A stretch of 51,357 nucleotides of DNA from Candidatus Alloruminococcus vanvlietii (GTDB lineage: Bacteria; Bacillota; Clostridia; Oscillospirales; Ruminococcaceae): contig CAJFVS010000075.1 in the NCBI GenBank assembly GCA_904420505.1, forward strand, positions 1 to 51,357. Direction: 5' to 3'. The notes beneath the pieces were generated by a model. That model saw only the letters and a list, made by a program, of their open reading frames with translations. It did no database searches and was not told where the DNA came from. Of this stretch, positions 15,221-24,097 are shown piece by piece. Position 1 is the first letter of the stretch. Every line of letters starts with the position of its first letter. The position numbers and the translations under genes were made by a program.

Positions 15221-16417
15221 ATGAAAGTATTAGTAATCAACGCCGGCAGCTCGTCGCTGAAATATCAATTGATTGATATGGACAACGAGAATGTAATTGC
15301 CAAAGGCAACTGCGAACGCATTGGTTTGGATGGTTTTATCGGCCACAAAACCGCAGATGGACGAGAGGTGGAAAAAGAGATGGACTTCCCCACCCATAAA
15401 GAAGCGTTTATGGCTGTGGTAGAAGTTTTGACAACCGGCGAAGGCAAAGTAATTGACGATGTAAAAGAAATTTCGGCAGTAGGCCACCGTGTTCTGCACG
15501 GCAGCGAAGTGTATAAAACTTCCACATTGGTTACCGACAAAGTAATTGAAGATATTTTTTCGTTCCGCGAGTTAGGCCCGCTGCACAACCCGCCGCAAGC
15601 CACCGCTATGAAAGCCTGCCAGGAAGTATTTGGTAAGGATACCCCCATGGTAGCTGTGTTTGATACCTCGTTCCATCAAACCATGCCGCCCAAAGCGTAT
15701 ATGTTCGGCATCCCCTATGAATATTATGAAAAATATTCCATTCGCCGCTATGGTTTCCACGGCACCAGCCACCGCTATGTAAGCCAGCGTTATTTTGAAA
15801 TCACCGGCAAAGACCCCAAAGGCACCAAAATCATCACCTGCCATCTGGGCAACGGTTCTTCCCTGGCTGCCATCCAAGACGGCAAGGTGGTAGATACCTC
15901 CATGGGCTTAACCCCGTTGGACGGCTTTATCATGGGCACACGCTGCGGCGGTATCGACCCGTCGGTGGTTACCTACATCATGAACAAAGAAAACTTAACC
16001 CCGGATGAAATGTCCAACTTGATGAACAAAAAATCCGGCTTCTTGGGTTTATCCGGCATCTCCAACGACTGCCGCGACATTCAAAAAGCTGCAAGCGAAG
16101 GCAATGCACGCGCCCAGCTTACAGTGGATATGTTCGTTTACCAAATCCGCAAATTCATCGGCAGCTATGCAGCCGCCATGGGCGGGGTAGACGCGCTGTT
16201 GTTCACCGGCGGTATCGGCGAAAACTCGCAGGATATCCGTTATGACATCTGCTCGGATTTTGAATATTTAGGCTTAAAAGCCAACAAAGAGCTGTGCATG
16301 AACGCCAACCGCAAAGAGGTAAACTTTGCCGAGAAAGATTCCAAAGTGGAAGCTTGGGTAATTCCCACCAACGAGGAATTGATGATTGCCAAAGACACCG
16401 TTGCGCTGTTAAAATAA
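15221..16417 (+). CDS. ackA: Acetate kinase
   Basis: A 398-residue ASKHA-fold kinase, the normal length, converting acetyl phosphate and ADP to acetate and ATP. Hallmarks are VINAGSSSLKYQLID at the start, FDTSFHQTMP, RYGFHGTSHRYV, TCHLGNGSSLAAI and FTGGIGENS. It is the ATP-yielding last step of acetate fermentation. No pta gene is adjacent, unlike many genomes. It has its own promoter, a GGAGG ribosome site and its own terminator, so it forms a single-gene unit. Confidence 0.98.
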   Translation: MKVLVINAGSSSLKYQLIDMDNENVIAKGNCERIGLDGFIGHKTADGREVEKEMDFPTHKEAFMAVVEVLTTGEGKVIDDVKEISAVGHRVLHGSEVYKTSTLVTDKVIEDIFSFRELGPLHNPPQATAMKACQEVFGKDTPMVAVFDTSFHQTMPPKAYMFGIPYEYYEKYSIRRYGFHGTSHRYVSQRYFEITGKDPKGTKIITCHLGNGSSLAAIQDGKVVDTSMGLTPLDGFIMGTRCGGIDPSVVTYIMNKENLTPDEMSNLMNKKSGFLGLSGISNDCRDIQKAASEGNARAQLTVDMFVYQIRKFIGSYAAAMGGVDALLFTGGIGENSQDIRYDICSDFEYLGLKANKELCMNANRKEVNFAEKDSKVEAWVIPTNEELMIAKDTVALLK

Positions 16418-16431
16418 GCTTTTATACATTA

Positions 16432-16463
16432 AAAGGCCCGCAGAATCTCTGCGGGCCTTTTTT
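16432..16463. terminator. Bidirectional terminator between ackA and the DUF378 gene
   Basis: AAAGGCCCGCAGA, loop ATC, TCTGCGGGCCTTT with T runs on both sides: a perfect 13-bp stem that serves two convergent genes. Confidence 0.93.
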
Positions 16464-16474
16464 ATGCCAAAAAC

Positions 16475-16693
16475 TCAATCGTGATGGTGCTCGACCACTT
16501 CGTTTTCTTTAAACAAAAGGGAAATACACCATACACCGGCCAAAGCGACCAATGTATACACGATGCGGCTAATCACGGCGCCTTGGCCGCCAAAAAGCCA
16601 TGCAACGACATCGAAATTGAAGATACCGATACTACCCCAGTTCAGGGCGCCGATAATCACCAAAATCAAAGAAAGTTTATCTAACATTTTCAT
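16475..16693 (-). CDS. DUF378 family small membrane protein
   Basis: A 72-residue protein with two hydrophobic helices (about residues 7-30 and 42-62) and a His-rich tail (EVVEHHHD). The first helix carries LILVIIGALNWGSIGIFNFDVV, the typical DUF378 pattern with N-W-G; function is unknown in the whole family. GAGGAGATG precedes the ATG on the minus strand. The gene is bracketed by terminators on both sides, so it is a single-gene unit. Start MKM rather than the second ATG is favoured by the ribosome site spacing. Confidence 0.9.
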   Translation of the reverse strand: MKMLDKLSLILVIIGALNWGSIGIFNFDVVAWLFGGQGAVISRIVYTLVALAGVWCISLLFKENEVVEHHHD

Positions 16694-16769
16694 TTACATC
16701 TCCTCAAAAAGTTTGTAATGGACTTTTCAAAGATAGTATTTGCGCTTTTTTAGGCAATATACAAAATTT

Positions 16770-16812
16770 TAAAAAAAACAAACAGGATAGGACATCGGGT
16801 TTCCTATCCTGT
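16770..16812 (-). terminator. Terminator of the CofE-like gene
   Basis: ACAGGATAGGA (16782-16792) pairs perfectly with TCCTATCCTGT (16802-16812); on the minus strand it is followed by TTGTTTTTTTT. Confidence 0.9.
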
Positions 16813-16901
16813 AGTATGTGCCGTTATAAAGGGTTTTACAAATGTTTTTTGCTGTTTTCAAGCAAACAAATTTTGCAAAGCAACTTTCAACGCAAGCCAA
16901 A

Positions 16902-17603
16902 TTATTTTACCGGGCGGATGATGCCGATGGGGGTTTGCTCGTTGGACTGGCCCAAAGGATTGTCTTTTAAAATGGCAACCAGCTTTGTACGGTCCATCTC
17001 TTTGGAGGAGGTGCCCAAAATGCTGCCCTCCAAATCATTGATATCGGTAATGGCAACCGGATAGCCAATGGCTTTGGAAATATCCGCTGCGGTTTCATCC
17101 GGTTTTTCGGGCCCTAATACCACGTATTTGTCATAAGGGGGGATGTTGTATTTGGACGGGCCGTCGATAGAAGCGGCTTTGTACCCGGCGATTTTGTAAA
17201 ACCAACCGCGTTTGCCAAACAGTTTGCCAATTGCCGAAATAGCAGCGGCAAACAAAATTTTTACAGTACCGCATTCACGGATGGCCATCTCCATGGTGCA
17301 CGGCATGGAAAGGCCGATGCCGTAGGGGTTTTTGTACACAAATTTTACCAAAAAGCGGGCCAGCCACCGGGGTTTGATTTCATCCACCGGGATGGCGCGG
17401 TGCTGTGTGCAGGCAACGGCTTTTTCGGTGATGAAAAGGGTGTCGCCTTCTTCTAAGTAGGGCAGCGCGTATTGCTTGACCACATCGATGATGTTGTCTT
17501 TATCGGTAATCACATGGGTTTTTACGCACAACCTTCTGTACTGTTTGCCCTCTACCTCAATGATTTCGTTTTTTTCCGGGTTAATTACATATCCTTCGGC
17601 CAT
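16902..17603 (-). CDS. CofE-like F420-0:glutamate ligase family protein
   Basis: A 233-residue protein of the F420_ligase (CofE) family. In methanogens and actinobacteria the family adds glutamate to coenzyme F420-0. Here VKTHVITDKDN, EEGDTLFITEKAVACTQHRAIP, and AITDINDLEGSILGTSS with metal-ligand type acidic residues match the fold. No other F420 gene lies nearby, and Clostridia in general do not make F420, so the true substrate is unknown; a glutamate or related ligase acting on another acceptor is possible. It has its own promoter and terminator and a GGAGG ribosome site. The segment about residues 75-130 is basic and hydrophobic but not a clear membrane helix. Confidence 0.8.
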   Translation of the reverse strand: MAEGYVINPEKNEIIEVEGKQYRRLCVKTHVITDKDNIIDVVKQYALPYLEEGDTLFITEKAVACTQHRAIPVDEIKPRWLARFLVKFVYKNPYGIGLSMPCTMEMAIRECGTVKILFAAAISAIGKLFGKRGWFYKIAGYKAASIDGPSKYNIPPYDKYVVLGPEKPDETAADISKAIGYPVAITDINDLEGSILGTSSKEMDRTKLVAILKDNPLGQSNEQTPIGIIRPVK

Positions 17604-17706
17604 GTTTGTTTCCTCCAGCTTTTATTTGCTTAAACGGCCATGCGCAGCATGTTTAGTTTGTGCGCCGTTTTGCCGGTTTAATCACTTTTGCGCTATGCCA
17701 AACATA

Positions 17707-17735
17707 ATATTACCACTCCTGCCTGTATTTGACAA
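17707..17735 (-). promoter_or_regulatory. Promoter of the CofE-like gene
   Basis: On the minus strand TTGTCA (17735-17730) and TAATAT (17712-17707) at exactly 17-bp spacing, about 100 bases before the start codon and just past the end of the UPF0210 gene. Confidence 0.75.
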
Positions 17736-17763
17736 CCGTTGCAGACGCTTTTTGGCAATTTGG

Positions 17764-19122
17764 CTAGTTTTTCAGGCTTTGGATGGGCGCCGGGATAAAG
17801 CCACCGCGTGCGATAAAGCGTTCGGGCGAACGGGAATTTACCCGCATCACCGGGCCGGTGCCCAAAAGCCCGCCGAAGTTTAACTCATCCCCCACCTGTT
17901 TGCCAATGGCCGGGATTAGGCGCACAGCGGTGGTTTTGGAGTTAATCATGCCGATGGCGGCTTCGTCGGCGATGATGGCCGAGATGGTAGACGCGGGGGT
18001 ATCGCCGGGGATGACAATCATATCCAGCCCAACCGAGCAAACCGCCGTCATGGCTTCCAGCTTTTCAATGCTCAACGCGCCCGAACGCGCAGCGGCAATC
18101 ATGCCTGCGTCCTCGGCAACGGGGATAAATGCACCCGAAAGCCCGCCCACGCGCGAAGAAGCCATCACCCCGCCTTTTTTCACCGCGTCGTTTAGCATGG
18201 CAAGGCAGGCGGTGGTGCCGTGCGCGCCGCATTGTTCCAGGCCCATGGCTTCCAAAATATGGGCGACCGAATCGCCGATAGCCGGTGTGGGAGCCAAAGA
18301 CAAATCCACAATGCCGTAGGGCACGCCCAGCCTTTGCGAAGCTTCCCAGGCAACCAGCTGGCCCATGCGGGTAATTTTAAAGGCGGTTTTTTTAATAATT
18401 TCGGCCAGATCGGAGATGGAGCAGTCGCCCGCTTTTTGCAAAGCAGCCGAAACCACCCCGGGCCCGGAAACGCCCACGTTTATCACGCAGTCGGCCTCAC
18501 CCACACCGTGGAAAGCACCCGCCATAAAGGGGTTGTCCTCCGGGGCGTTGCAAAACACCACCAGCTTGGCGCTGCCAATGCAGTCGCGGTCGGCGGTTAA
18601 TTCGCTGGCTTTTAACACCACTTCGCCCATCAATTTTACCGCATCCATGTTGATGCCCGCTTTGGTGGAGCCCACATTTACGCTGGAGCATACGCAGGTG
18701 GTTTGGCTTAACGCCTGGGGAATGGAGCGGATAAGCTCCAAGTCGCCCGCTGCAAAGCCTTTTTGCACCAAAGCCGAATACCCGCCGATGAAGTTAACCC
18801 CAACGGTTTGGGCGGCTTTTTCCAGGGTAAGGGCAAATTTTACCGGGTCGCCCCCTTTGCAGGCAGCGCACAGCAGCGCAATAGGGGTAACCGAAATGCG
18901 CTTGTTGATAATCGGGATGCCGTATTGTTTTTCAATGTCCTCGCCGGTTTTTACCAAATCGCGCGCCTTGGTGGTGATTTTTTCATATACCTTCTGGCAG
19001 GCGCGGTCGATATCCGGGTCGATGCAGTCAAGCAGGGAAATGCCCATGGTAATGGTGCGCACGTCCAGATGCTCGTCCTGAATCATGCGGATGGTTTCGA
19101 GTATATCTCTTGGCTCTAACAT
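17764..19122 (-). CDS. UPF0210 / PFL-family protein (DUF711)
   Basis: A 452-residue soluble protein, the normal length for UPF0210. Its ends are [27 protein letters not shown] at the start and [11 protein letters not shown] at the close, with [11 protein letters not shown] and GPGVVSAAL inside. It has a distant resemblance in name only to pyruvate formate-lyase; the fold is unrelated to the radical enzyme and no Gly-radical motif is seen. The gene almost always follows an ACT-domain UPF0237 gene, as here (11 bases downstream). A role sensed by the ACT protein is inferred. Function unknown. Confidence 0.92.
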   Translation of the reverse strand: MLEPRDILETIRMIQDEHLDVRTITMGISLLDCIDPDIDRACQKVYEKITTKARDLVKTGEDIEKQYGIPIINKRISVTPIALLCAACKGGDPVKFALTLEKAAQTVGVNFIGGYSALVQKGFAAGDLELIRSIPQALSQTTCVCSSVNVGSTKAGINMDAVKLMGEVVLKASELTADRDCIGSAKLVVFCNAPEDNPFMAGAFHGVGEADCVINVGVSGPGVVSAALQKAGDCSISDLAEIIKKTAFKITRMGQLVAWEASQRLGVPYGIVDLSLAPTPAIGDSVAHILEAMGLEQCGAHGTTACLAMLNDAVKKGGVMASSRVGGLSGAFIPVAEDAGMIAAARSGALSIEKLEAMTAVCSVGLDMIVIPGDTPASTISAIIADEAAIGMINSKTTAVRLIPAIGKQVGDELNFGGLLGTGPVMRVNSRSPERFIARGGFIPAPIQSLKN

Positions 19123-19133
19123 GGTTTCCCTCC

Positions 19134-19406
19134 TTAAATGCGGTGCATGGAATTGAAAATGTCTTCGTGCATTACATGGATGGAAAGCCCCATTTCCTTG
19201 CCCAAATTGGCAAAATGGTCGCTCATGGCAGAAAAGTCCGTGTTCAGCGCGCTAATGTCAATGAGCATAATCATAGCGAACATTTCCTGCATAACCGACT
19301 GGGTTACTTCCACCACATTGGCGTTGTGGCTGGCGCACATGGCGCTTACTTTAGCCAAAATGCCCACCATGTCCTTGCCGATGACGGTAAGTACTGCTTT
19401 TTTCAT
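19134..19406 (-). CDS. ACT-domain protein, UPF0237
   Basis: A 90-residue single ACT domain: [20 protein letters not shown], then [25 protein letters not shown] domains bind small ligands, mostly amino acids, as dimers. Members of this family pair with UPF0210 next door. The gene begins 21 bases after the end of nadE and has GGGAGG before its ATG, so nadE, this gene and UPF0210 are likely one operon. The ligand is not predictable. Confidence 0.93.
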   Translation of the reverse strand: MKKAVLTVIGKDMVGILAKVSAMCASHNANVVEVTQSVMQEMFAMIMLIDISALNTDFSAMSDHFANLGKEMGLSIHVMHEDIFNSMHRI

Positions 19407-19427
19407 TCTTGTGTTCCTCCCAATATC

Positions 19428-21266
19428 CTAATTTATTGATTGAACTTTGATGTTCTCAAGTTCCTCTAATAAAATCTGCGGGTTTAAGTCCGACGGCATG
19501 GCGTAATCGCTTAATGCAAAATCGGTAATCACGGCGCTGTCGGGCGCGCAGGCGCGTTTAAACTGCGCAGCAAAAAAGCGGCGGATAAACAGCTTTAATT
19601 TTTCTAAAATAAACGCGGGGTTAAGCTCGCCGGAAAAAGCAATGCATGCATAATGGAAAATTTTGCTGGGGCGCATGCGGTATTTTAAAAAGTAATAGGC
19701 AAAAAAGTCGTGCAGCTCATAAGGGCCTAAAATGCTTTCGGTTTTCTGCGCGGGGGCGTTCGCGTCCTCGCTGGGCAAAAGTTCAGGGCTTACGGGGGTG
19801 TCCAGAATATCGTAAAGGGTGTCGTGCACCGCTTCGCTTTGGCTCATGTCCGCCACAAAGCGAACAATGAAGCGCATAAGCGATTTGGGAATGCACACGT
19901 TGACGTTGTAGTTGGCGATGTGGTCGCCGGCAAAGGTGCAAAAGCCCAGCGCCTCCTCCGAAAGGTCGCCGGTGCCCACCACCAGGCCGTTTGCCTTGTT
20001 GGCAATGTCCAGCAGAATCTGGGTGCGCTCGCGCGCTTGGGCGTTTTCGTAGGTGGTGTCGTGGCAGTTGGGGTCCTGTCCGATATCGGCAAAATGTTGC
20101 ATAACGCTTGCGCGGATGGGGATGTCCATCGAGGTTACGCCCAGTTCTTCCAGTAATTTTAAGGCATTATAATAGGTGCGGTCGGTGGTGCCAAAGCCGG
20201 GCATGGTAATGCCGATGATATTGGTTTCATCCAGCTCCAGGCGCTGCATGGCTTTGTGGGCCACCAGCAGGGCCAGGGTGGAATCCAGCCCGCCGGATAT
20301 GCCCAGCACCACCCGTTTGATGCCGGTGTTTTCCAAACGGTTATAAAGCGACTGCACCTGCAAATCAAACAGTTCTTCCAAATAATCGCTTATGTCGCGG
20401 TTTTCCAAATATGGGCTTTTTAAAATGTTGCGGTAAAGCCCTTTGGGGTTGCCAAGCTCGTCTAAACAGGCAACGGGTTCGCAAAGCGCATGGTGGCAAA
20501 TGCGTTTTTGGCCGCTGTGGATGATATCGCTGTCCAAATCGCAGGTGGCGATGACCGGTTCGTTTTCGCAGGCTTCAAACGCCATTTCACGCCCTTGCTC
20601 ATAAATGCCGGCAAAGCCCTTGTAAATGCGCGGGGAAGAGGTCTCCCCCAAGCCGCCGTTGCACAAAGCGATTGCCTTGCCGGTGGATTGGCTGAAAGCC
20701 TGGGCCATTTGGCGCACCTGGGAAGTATATCCTGCCACAACCGGCGAAAAAGAAGGCACAATCACCAAATCGCTGTTTTGCACGCAGGGGTCGTTTGCAT
20801 GGTGCCACAATTGGTCGGGCGCGCAGGAAAGCACGCTAAAGCGCAAATCGCCGCAGGCAAACACGCTGTCTTTACAAAGCATTTTTTCCGGGTATTGCTT
20901 GGAAAGCTCGCTGGGAGCATCCCCTGCAGGCAAAAAGCCCAGCAGCTTGCCGCGCAAAATCACGGCAATTACGCTGTTTGTCCGCCCGGCAGTGTTGATG
21001 GGCAGCCCTGCAAGCACATAGGCGTTCATCTGCTGGGTTTTTAAGCAAAGCTCGTCTAAAAACTCCATGCAGTTGTCCAAAAGGGTTTGGTTATGAAACA
21101 AAAACCCGCAGGAAGCCCCGCATAAAGACAAAGCCGGGAACACCACAATGGCTGGCTGCAGGTTTTGGATTTGTTCTATCGCATCGAGCATGCTGTTGGC
21201 GCAAACTTTGGGGTTGGCCACCTGCACGCGGTTGACAACACAGGAAATACGGATAAGCGAATTCAT
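19428..21266 (-). CDS. nadE: NAD+ synthase, glutamine-type architecture with degenerate glutaminase domain
   Basis: A 612-residue two-domain protein. The C-terminal half (about 300-612) is an intact NAD synthetase: PP-loop GISGGLDST (322-330), [14 protein letters not shown] and [11 protein letters not shown]. It adenylates and amidates deamido-NAD. The N-terminal half (about 1-290) has the nitrilase glutaminase fold, but its catalytic triad looks lost. The usual F-P-E-L motif reads FPALSL (Ala45 for the catalytic Glu). The V-P-K motif reads LPA (no Lys, and the segment is about 20 residues short). The E-I-C-E-D-L-W cysteine is replaced by SCAPDQLW, with Cys148 two positions out of register. 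So it probably uses free ammonia, or another protein supplies it. GGAGGTG on the minus strand favours the ATG at 21266. Confidence 0.92.
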   Translation of the reverse strand: MNSLIRISCVVNRVQVANPKVCANSMLDAIEQIQNLQPAIVVFPALSLCGASCGFLFHNQTLLDNCMEFLDELCLKTQQMNAYVLAGLPINTAGRTNSVIAVILRGKLLGFLPAGDAPSELSKQYPEKMLCKDSVFACGDLRFSVLSCAPDQLWHHANDPCVQNSDLVIVPSFSPVVAGYTSQVRQMAQAFSQSTGKAIALCNGGLGETSSPRIYKGFAGIYEQGREMAFEACENEPVIATCDLDSDIIHSGQKRICHHALCEPVACLDELGNPKGLYRNILKSPYLENRDISDYLEELFDLQVQSLYNRLENTGIKRVVLGISGGLDSTLALLVAHKAMQRLELDETNIIGITMPGFGTTDRTYYNALKLLEELGVTSMDIPIRASVMQHFADIGQDPNCHDTTYENAQARERTQILLDIANKANGLVVGTGDLSEEALGFCTFAGDHIANYNVNVCIPKSLMRFIVRFVADMSQSEAVHDTLYDILDTPVSPELLPSEDANAPAQKTESILGPYELHDFFAYYFLKYRMRPSKIFHYACIAFSGELNPAFILEKLKLFIRRFFAAQFKRACAPDSAVITDFALSDYAMPSDLNPQILLEELENIKVQSIN

Positions 21267-21446
21267 CGAAACACCTCCAAGCAAGATAGGAAATGGTTTT
21301 TTTTATCTTATCACAAATGCGGTTGTTTTAAAACGGATAGAATGACAAAATTCGCCTTGTGCGCTAGGAAAAAACCGACAGATGTGCTATATTTAGAAAG
21401 AAATATTGAAGAATCTTTTATTCAAAATACAAAGAGGGATATTTTT

Positions 21447-22244
21447 ATGAAAATTTTTGACTGCCACACCCACACCCGCCATTCGCCCGACGCCAATGAG
21501 CCTGTAGCCGCCATTTGCGAAGCGGCCATTGCACAGGGCCTGGCCGGGGTGTGCATTACCGACCACTGCGAAATGCACACCTATTTGCAGGATGGCTACC
21601 GTGAATCCATCAAATCTTCGGTTTTGGAAACACTGCGTGCACAGAAAAAATACAGCGGGTACATCCGGGTGCTTACCGGGGTGGAAATGGGCCAGCCCAT
21701 GCAAAACCAAAAGGACTGCGAAGACCTGTTTGCCATCCACCCGTTTGATGTGATCCTCTGTTCAGTGCACAACATCCAGGGGTATGAGGATTTTTACTAT
21801 CTGGATTACACCCGGCACGACGGGGACAAATTGCTGGAAAGCTATTTTGACGAGATGTACCGCAGCGTTTTGTGGGGCAAATTTGACATTTTGACCCATA
21901 TCACCTACCCGCTGCGCTATATGCCCGGGTATACGGCCAACTGGGAGCGGCACAGGGAGGCTTTGGACGCCATTTTAAAGGCGCTGGCACAACAGGGCAA
22001 GGCACTGGAGGTCAATACCTCCGGGCTGCGCCAAAGCATTGGGGAAACACTGCCCCCGCTTTGGATGGTCAAACGCTTTGTGCAGTTGGGCGGCGAGCTT
22101 ATCACCTTAGGGTCGGACGCGCACAGGGGCAAGGATGTGGCCTTTGGCTTTGCGCAGGGCCTGGCGCTTATTCAAAAAGCAGGCGGCCGGTACCTTGCCC
22201 ATTTTGAAAAGCGCAAGCCGGTGCTGGAAAAAATTGTTTTTTAG
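21447..22244 (+). CDS. PHP-domain phosphatase, HisJ-type histidinol-phosphatase family
   Basis: A 265-residue PHP-fold metallohydrolase. The first metal motif is FDCHTHTRHSPDA (His7, His9), followed by ITDHCEMH, LTGVEMGQP, CSVHNIQGY and, near the end, TLGSDAHRGKDV. The set is the HisK/HisJ pattern, which removes phosphate from histidinol phosphate, the next-to-last histidine step. No other his gene is in view, so other phosphate-ester roles remain open. The ATG at 21447 follows AGAGGGAT; the frame is open further upstream but has no ribosome site. It is divergent from nadE; a lone -10 like TATATT is at 21388-21393. Confidence 0.85.
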   Translation: MKIFDCHTHTRHSPDANEPVAAICEAAIAQGLAGVCITDHCEMHTYLQDGYRESIKSSVLETLRAQKKYSGYIRVLTGVEMGQPMQNQKDCEDLFAIHPFDVILCSVHNIQGYEDFYYLDYTRHDGDKLLESYFDEMYRSVLWGKFDILTHITYPLRYMPGYTANWERHREALDAILKALAQQGKALEVNTSGLRQSIGETLPPLWMVKRFVQLGGELITLGSDAHRGKDVAFGFAQGLALIQKAGGRYLAHFEKRKPVLEKIVF

Positions 22245-22374
22245 CAGGTTCAAAAACCCGCATGCCAAAGGCAAAAGAAATGTGCCAAAAGGGAATTTTG
22301 ACACGGCGTTGCGGCAGGCGAGCAGGCTTTTTTCGTCTGTGGCATGTATTTTATGTCGGACTTGCCGCAGTTGG

Positions 22375-22403
22375 TTGCAATTGAGGGCAACATCCACTAT
22401 AAT
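22375..22403 (+). promoter_or_regulatory. Promoter of the Lrp/aminotransferase operon
   Basis: TTGCAA (22375-22380) and a perfect TATAAT (22398-22403) at 17-bp spacing, 37 bases before the Lrp-type gene. Confidence 0.85.
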
Positions 22404-22439
22404 TAAAGTTAATTTTATTTTTATACGGAGGTTGGTAGT

Positions 22440-22919
22440 ATGGACAAAATTTTAAAATTATTGGACGAAAACGCGCGTTTGACGAATGACCAGATTGCGG
22501 TCATGCTGGGGATGACTGCCGCCGCCGTAGACGAAGCGATTGAAAAATACGAGCGCGATGGCGTTATCTGCGGGTACAAAGCGTTGATTGACTGGGAAAA
22601 AGTAGACCGCGAATATGTGGTGGCCCGCATTGAATTAAAGGTTTCCCCCAAGCGCGACCATGGCTTTGAGGAAATCGCCAAGCGCATTGCGCAGTTCCAC
22701 GAGGTGGAAAGCGTGTATTTGATGAGCGGCGGGTACGACTTGGCGGTTACGGTATCGGGCAAAACGTTTAAAGAGATTGCATTGTTTGTTGCCCAAAAGC
22801 TGTCCACCCTGGATTCGGTGCTATCCACTGCTACCCATTTTGTTCTGCGCAAATACAAAGAACGCGGTGTCTCTTACATGAGTGAAGAGCGCGACGAGAG
22901 GAGCGTTACACTGCTGTGA
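22440..22919 (+). CDS. Lrp/AsnC-family transcription regulator
   Basis: A 159-residue regulator with a helix-turn-helix at about residues 3-50 (LDENARLTNDQIAVMLGMTAAAVDEAI) and a C-terminal RAM/ACT-like effector domain (VARIELKVSPK to about residue 140). Lrp-type proteins sense amino acids and often control adjacent amino-acid enzymes. The stop codon overlaps the aminotransferase start (TGATG), so both are translated together. ACGGAGGTTG lies just before the ATG. A regulator of the downstream transaminase is a plausible role. Confidence 0.92.
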   Translation: MDKILKLLDENARLTNDQIAVMLGMTAAAVDEAIEKYERDGVICGYKALIDWEKVDREYVVARIELKVSPKRDHGFEEIAKRIAQFHEVESVYLMSGGYDLAVTVSGKTFKEIALFVAQKLSTLDSVLSTATHFVLRKYKERGVSYMSEERDERSVTLL

Positions 22920-24091
22920 TGGATTATAATCAAATATTGTCTTCGCGCATCACCGGGGTAAAGCCCTCCGGGATCCGCAAATTTTTTGATATTGCCAATG
23001 AAATGGAAAACGTCATCTCCCTTGGCGTGGGCGAGCCGGACTTTAAAACCCCCTGGGTCATTCGGGAAGCGGGTATTGAATCTTTGGAAAAAAGCCGCAC
23101 CTGGTATACCTCCAACGCGGGCTTAACCGAGTTGCGCCAGGAGGTGGCAAACTACCTGCGCAGGCGCTTTTCGCTGGAATATGACCCCAAAGAGGAAATG
23201 ATGATTACCGTTGGCGGTTCGGAAGCGATTGACGACTGCATCCGCGCCATTGTCAACGAAGGCGATGAGGTGCTTATTCCCGAACCCTGCTTTGTTTGCT
23301 ATGAGCCCATTACCCGTTTAACCGGCGGGGTGGCCGTGCCGATTGTGACCCGTGCAGAGGATGAATTCCGTTTGACGGCTAAGGCTTTAAAGGAAAAAAT
23401 CACCGAAAAGACGAAGCTGCTCATTCTGCCTTACCCCAACAACCCCACCGGCGCGGTGATGGAGCGGGAGGATTTGGAAGCGATAGCCGAGGTTTTGCGT
23501 GGGACCAATGTCATGGTGCTTTCGGATGAGATTTACGCAGAGCTTACCTACACCGGCAAACGCCATTGTTCCATTGCCGGGATAGAAGGCATGCGTGAGC
23601 GCACCATTGTGGTAAACGGCTTTTCCAAAGCCTATGCTATGACCGGCTGGCGCTTGGGGTATGCGGTGGGGCCGGCGCCCATTATCAAACAGATGCTCAA
23701 AATCCACCAGTTTGCCATTATGTGCGCGCCTTCCACCAGCCAGTGGGCGGCCATTACCGCTTTGCGCCACTGCGATGAAGACATCGAAAGCATGGTGGAA
23801 GAATACAACATACGCCGGCGCTTTTTGGTGGATGCGCTAAACCGTTTGGGCCTAACCTGTTTTGAGCCCAAAGGCGCGTTTTATGTGTTCCCCAGCATCC
23901 AGTCCACCGGGCTTTCGTCGGATGAGTTTTGCGAAAAGCTGCTGTACGGCGAACATGTGGCGGTTATTCCGGGCAATGCGTTTGGCCAAAGCGGGGAAGG
24001 GTTTGTGCGCATTTCCTATTCCTATTCGCTCAACCACCTGGTGGAAGCGGTAAAACGCATTGAACGCTTTATACAGTCGCTGAAAGGATAA
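22919..24091 (+). CDS. PLP-dependent aminotransferase, class I/II
   Basis: A 390-residue fold-type I aminotransferase. PLP-site residues are visible: Asn175 in PNNPTGAV, Asp203 and Tyr206 in LSDEIYAEL, and the Schiff-base Lys237 in NGFSKAYAMTGWRLGY, with Arg245 after it. The family transfers amino groups between amino acids and 2-oxo acids; substrate class (aromatic, alanine or aspartate type) is not settled by eye. The start overlaps the regulator's stop; a GTG three bases earlier is an alternative. Coupled expression with the Lrp protein and the next gene is likely. Confidence 0.95.
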   Translation: MDYNQILSSRITGVKPSGIRKFFDIANEMENVISLGVGEPDFKTPWVIREAGIESLEKSRTWYTSNAGLTELRQEVANYLRRRFSLEYDPKEEMMITVGGSEAIDDCIRAIVNEGDEVLIPEPCFVCYEPITRLTGGVAVPIVTRAEDEFRLTAKALKEKITEKTKLLILPYPNNPTGAVMEREDLEAIAEVLRGTNVMVLSDEIYAELTYTGKRHCSIAGIEGMRERTIVVNGFSKAYAMTGWRLGYAVGPAPIIKQMLKIHQFAIMCAPSTSQWAAITALRHCDEDIESMVEEYNIRRRFLVDALNRLGLTCFEPKGAFYVFPSIQSTGLSSDEFCEKLLYGEHVAVIPGNAFGQSGEGFVRISYSYSLNHLVEAVKRIERFIQSLKG

Positions 24092-24097
24092 AATAGC

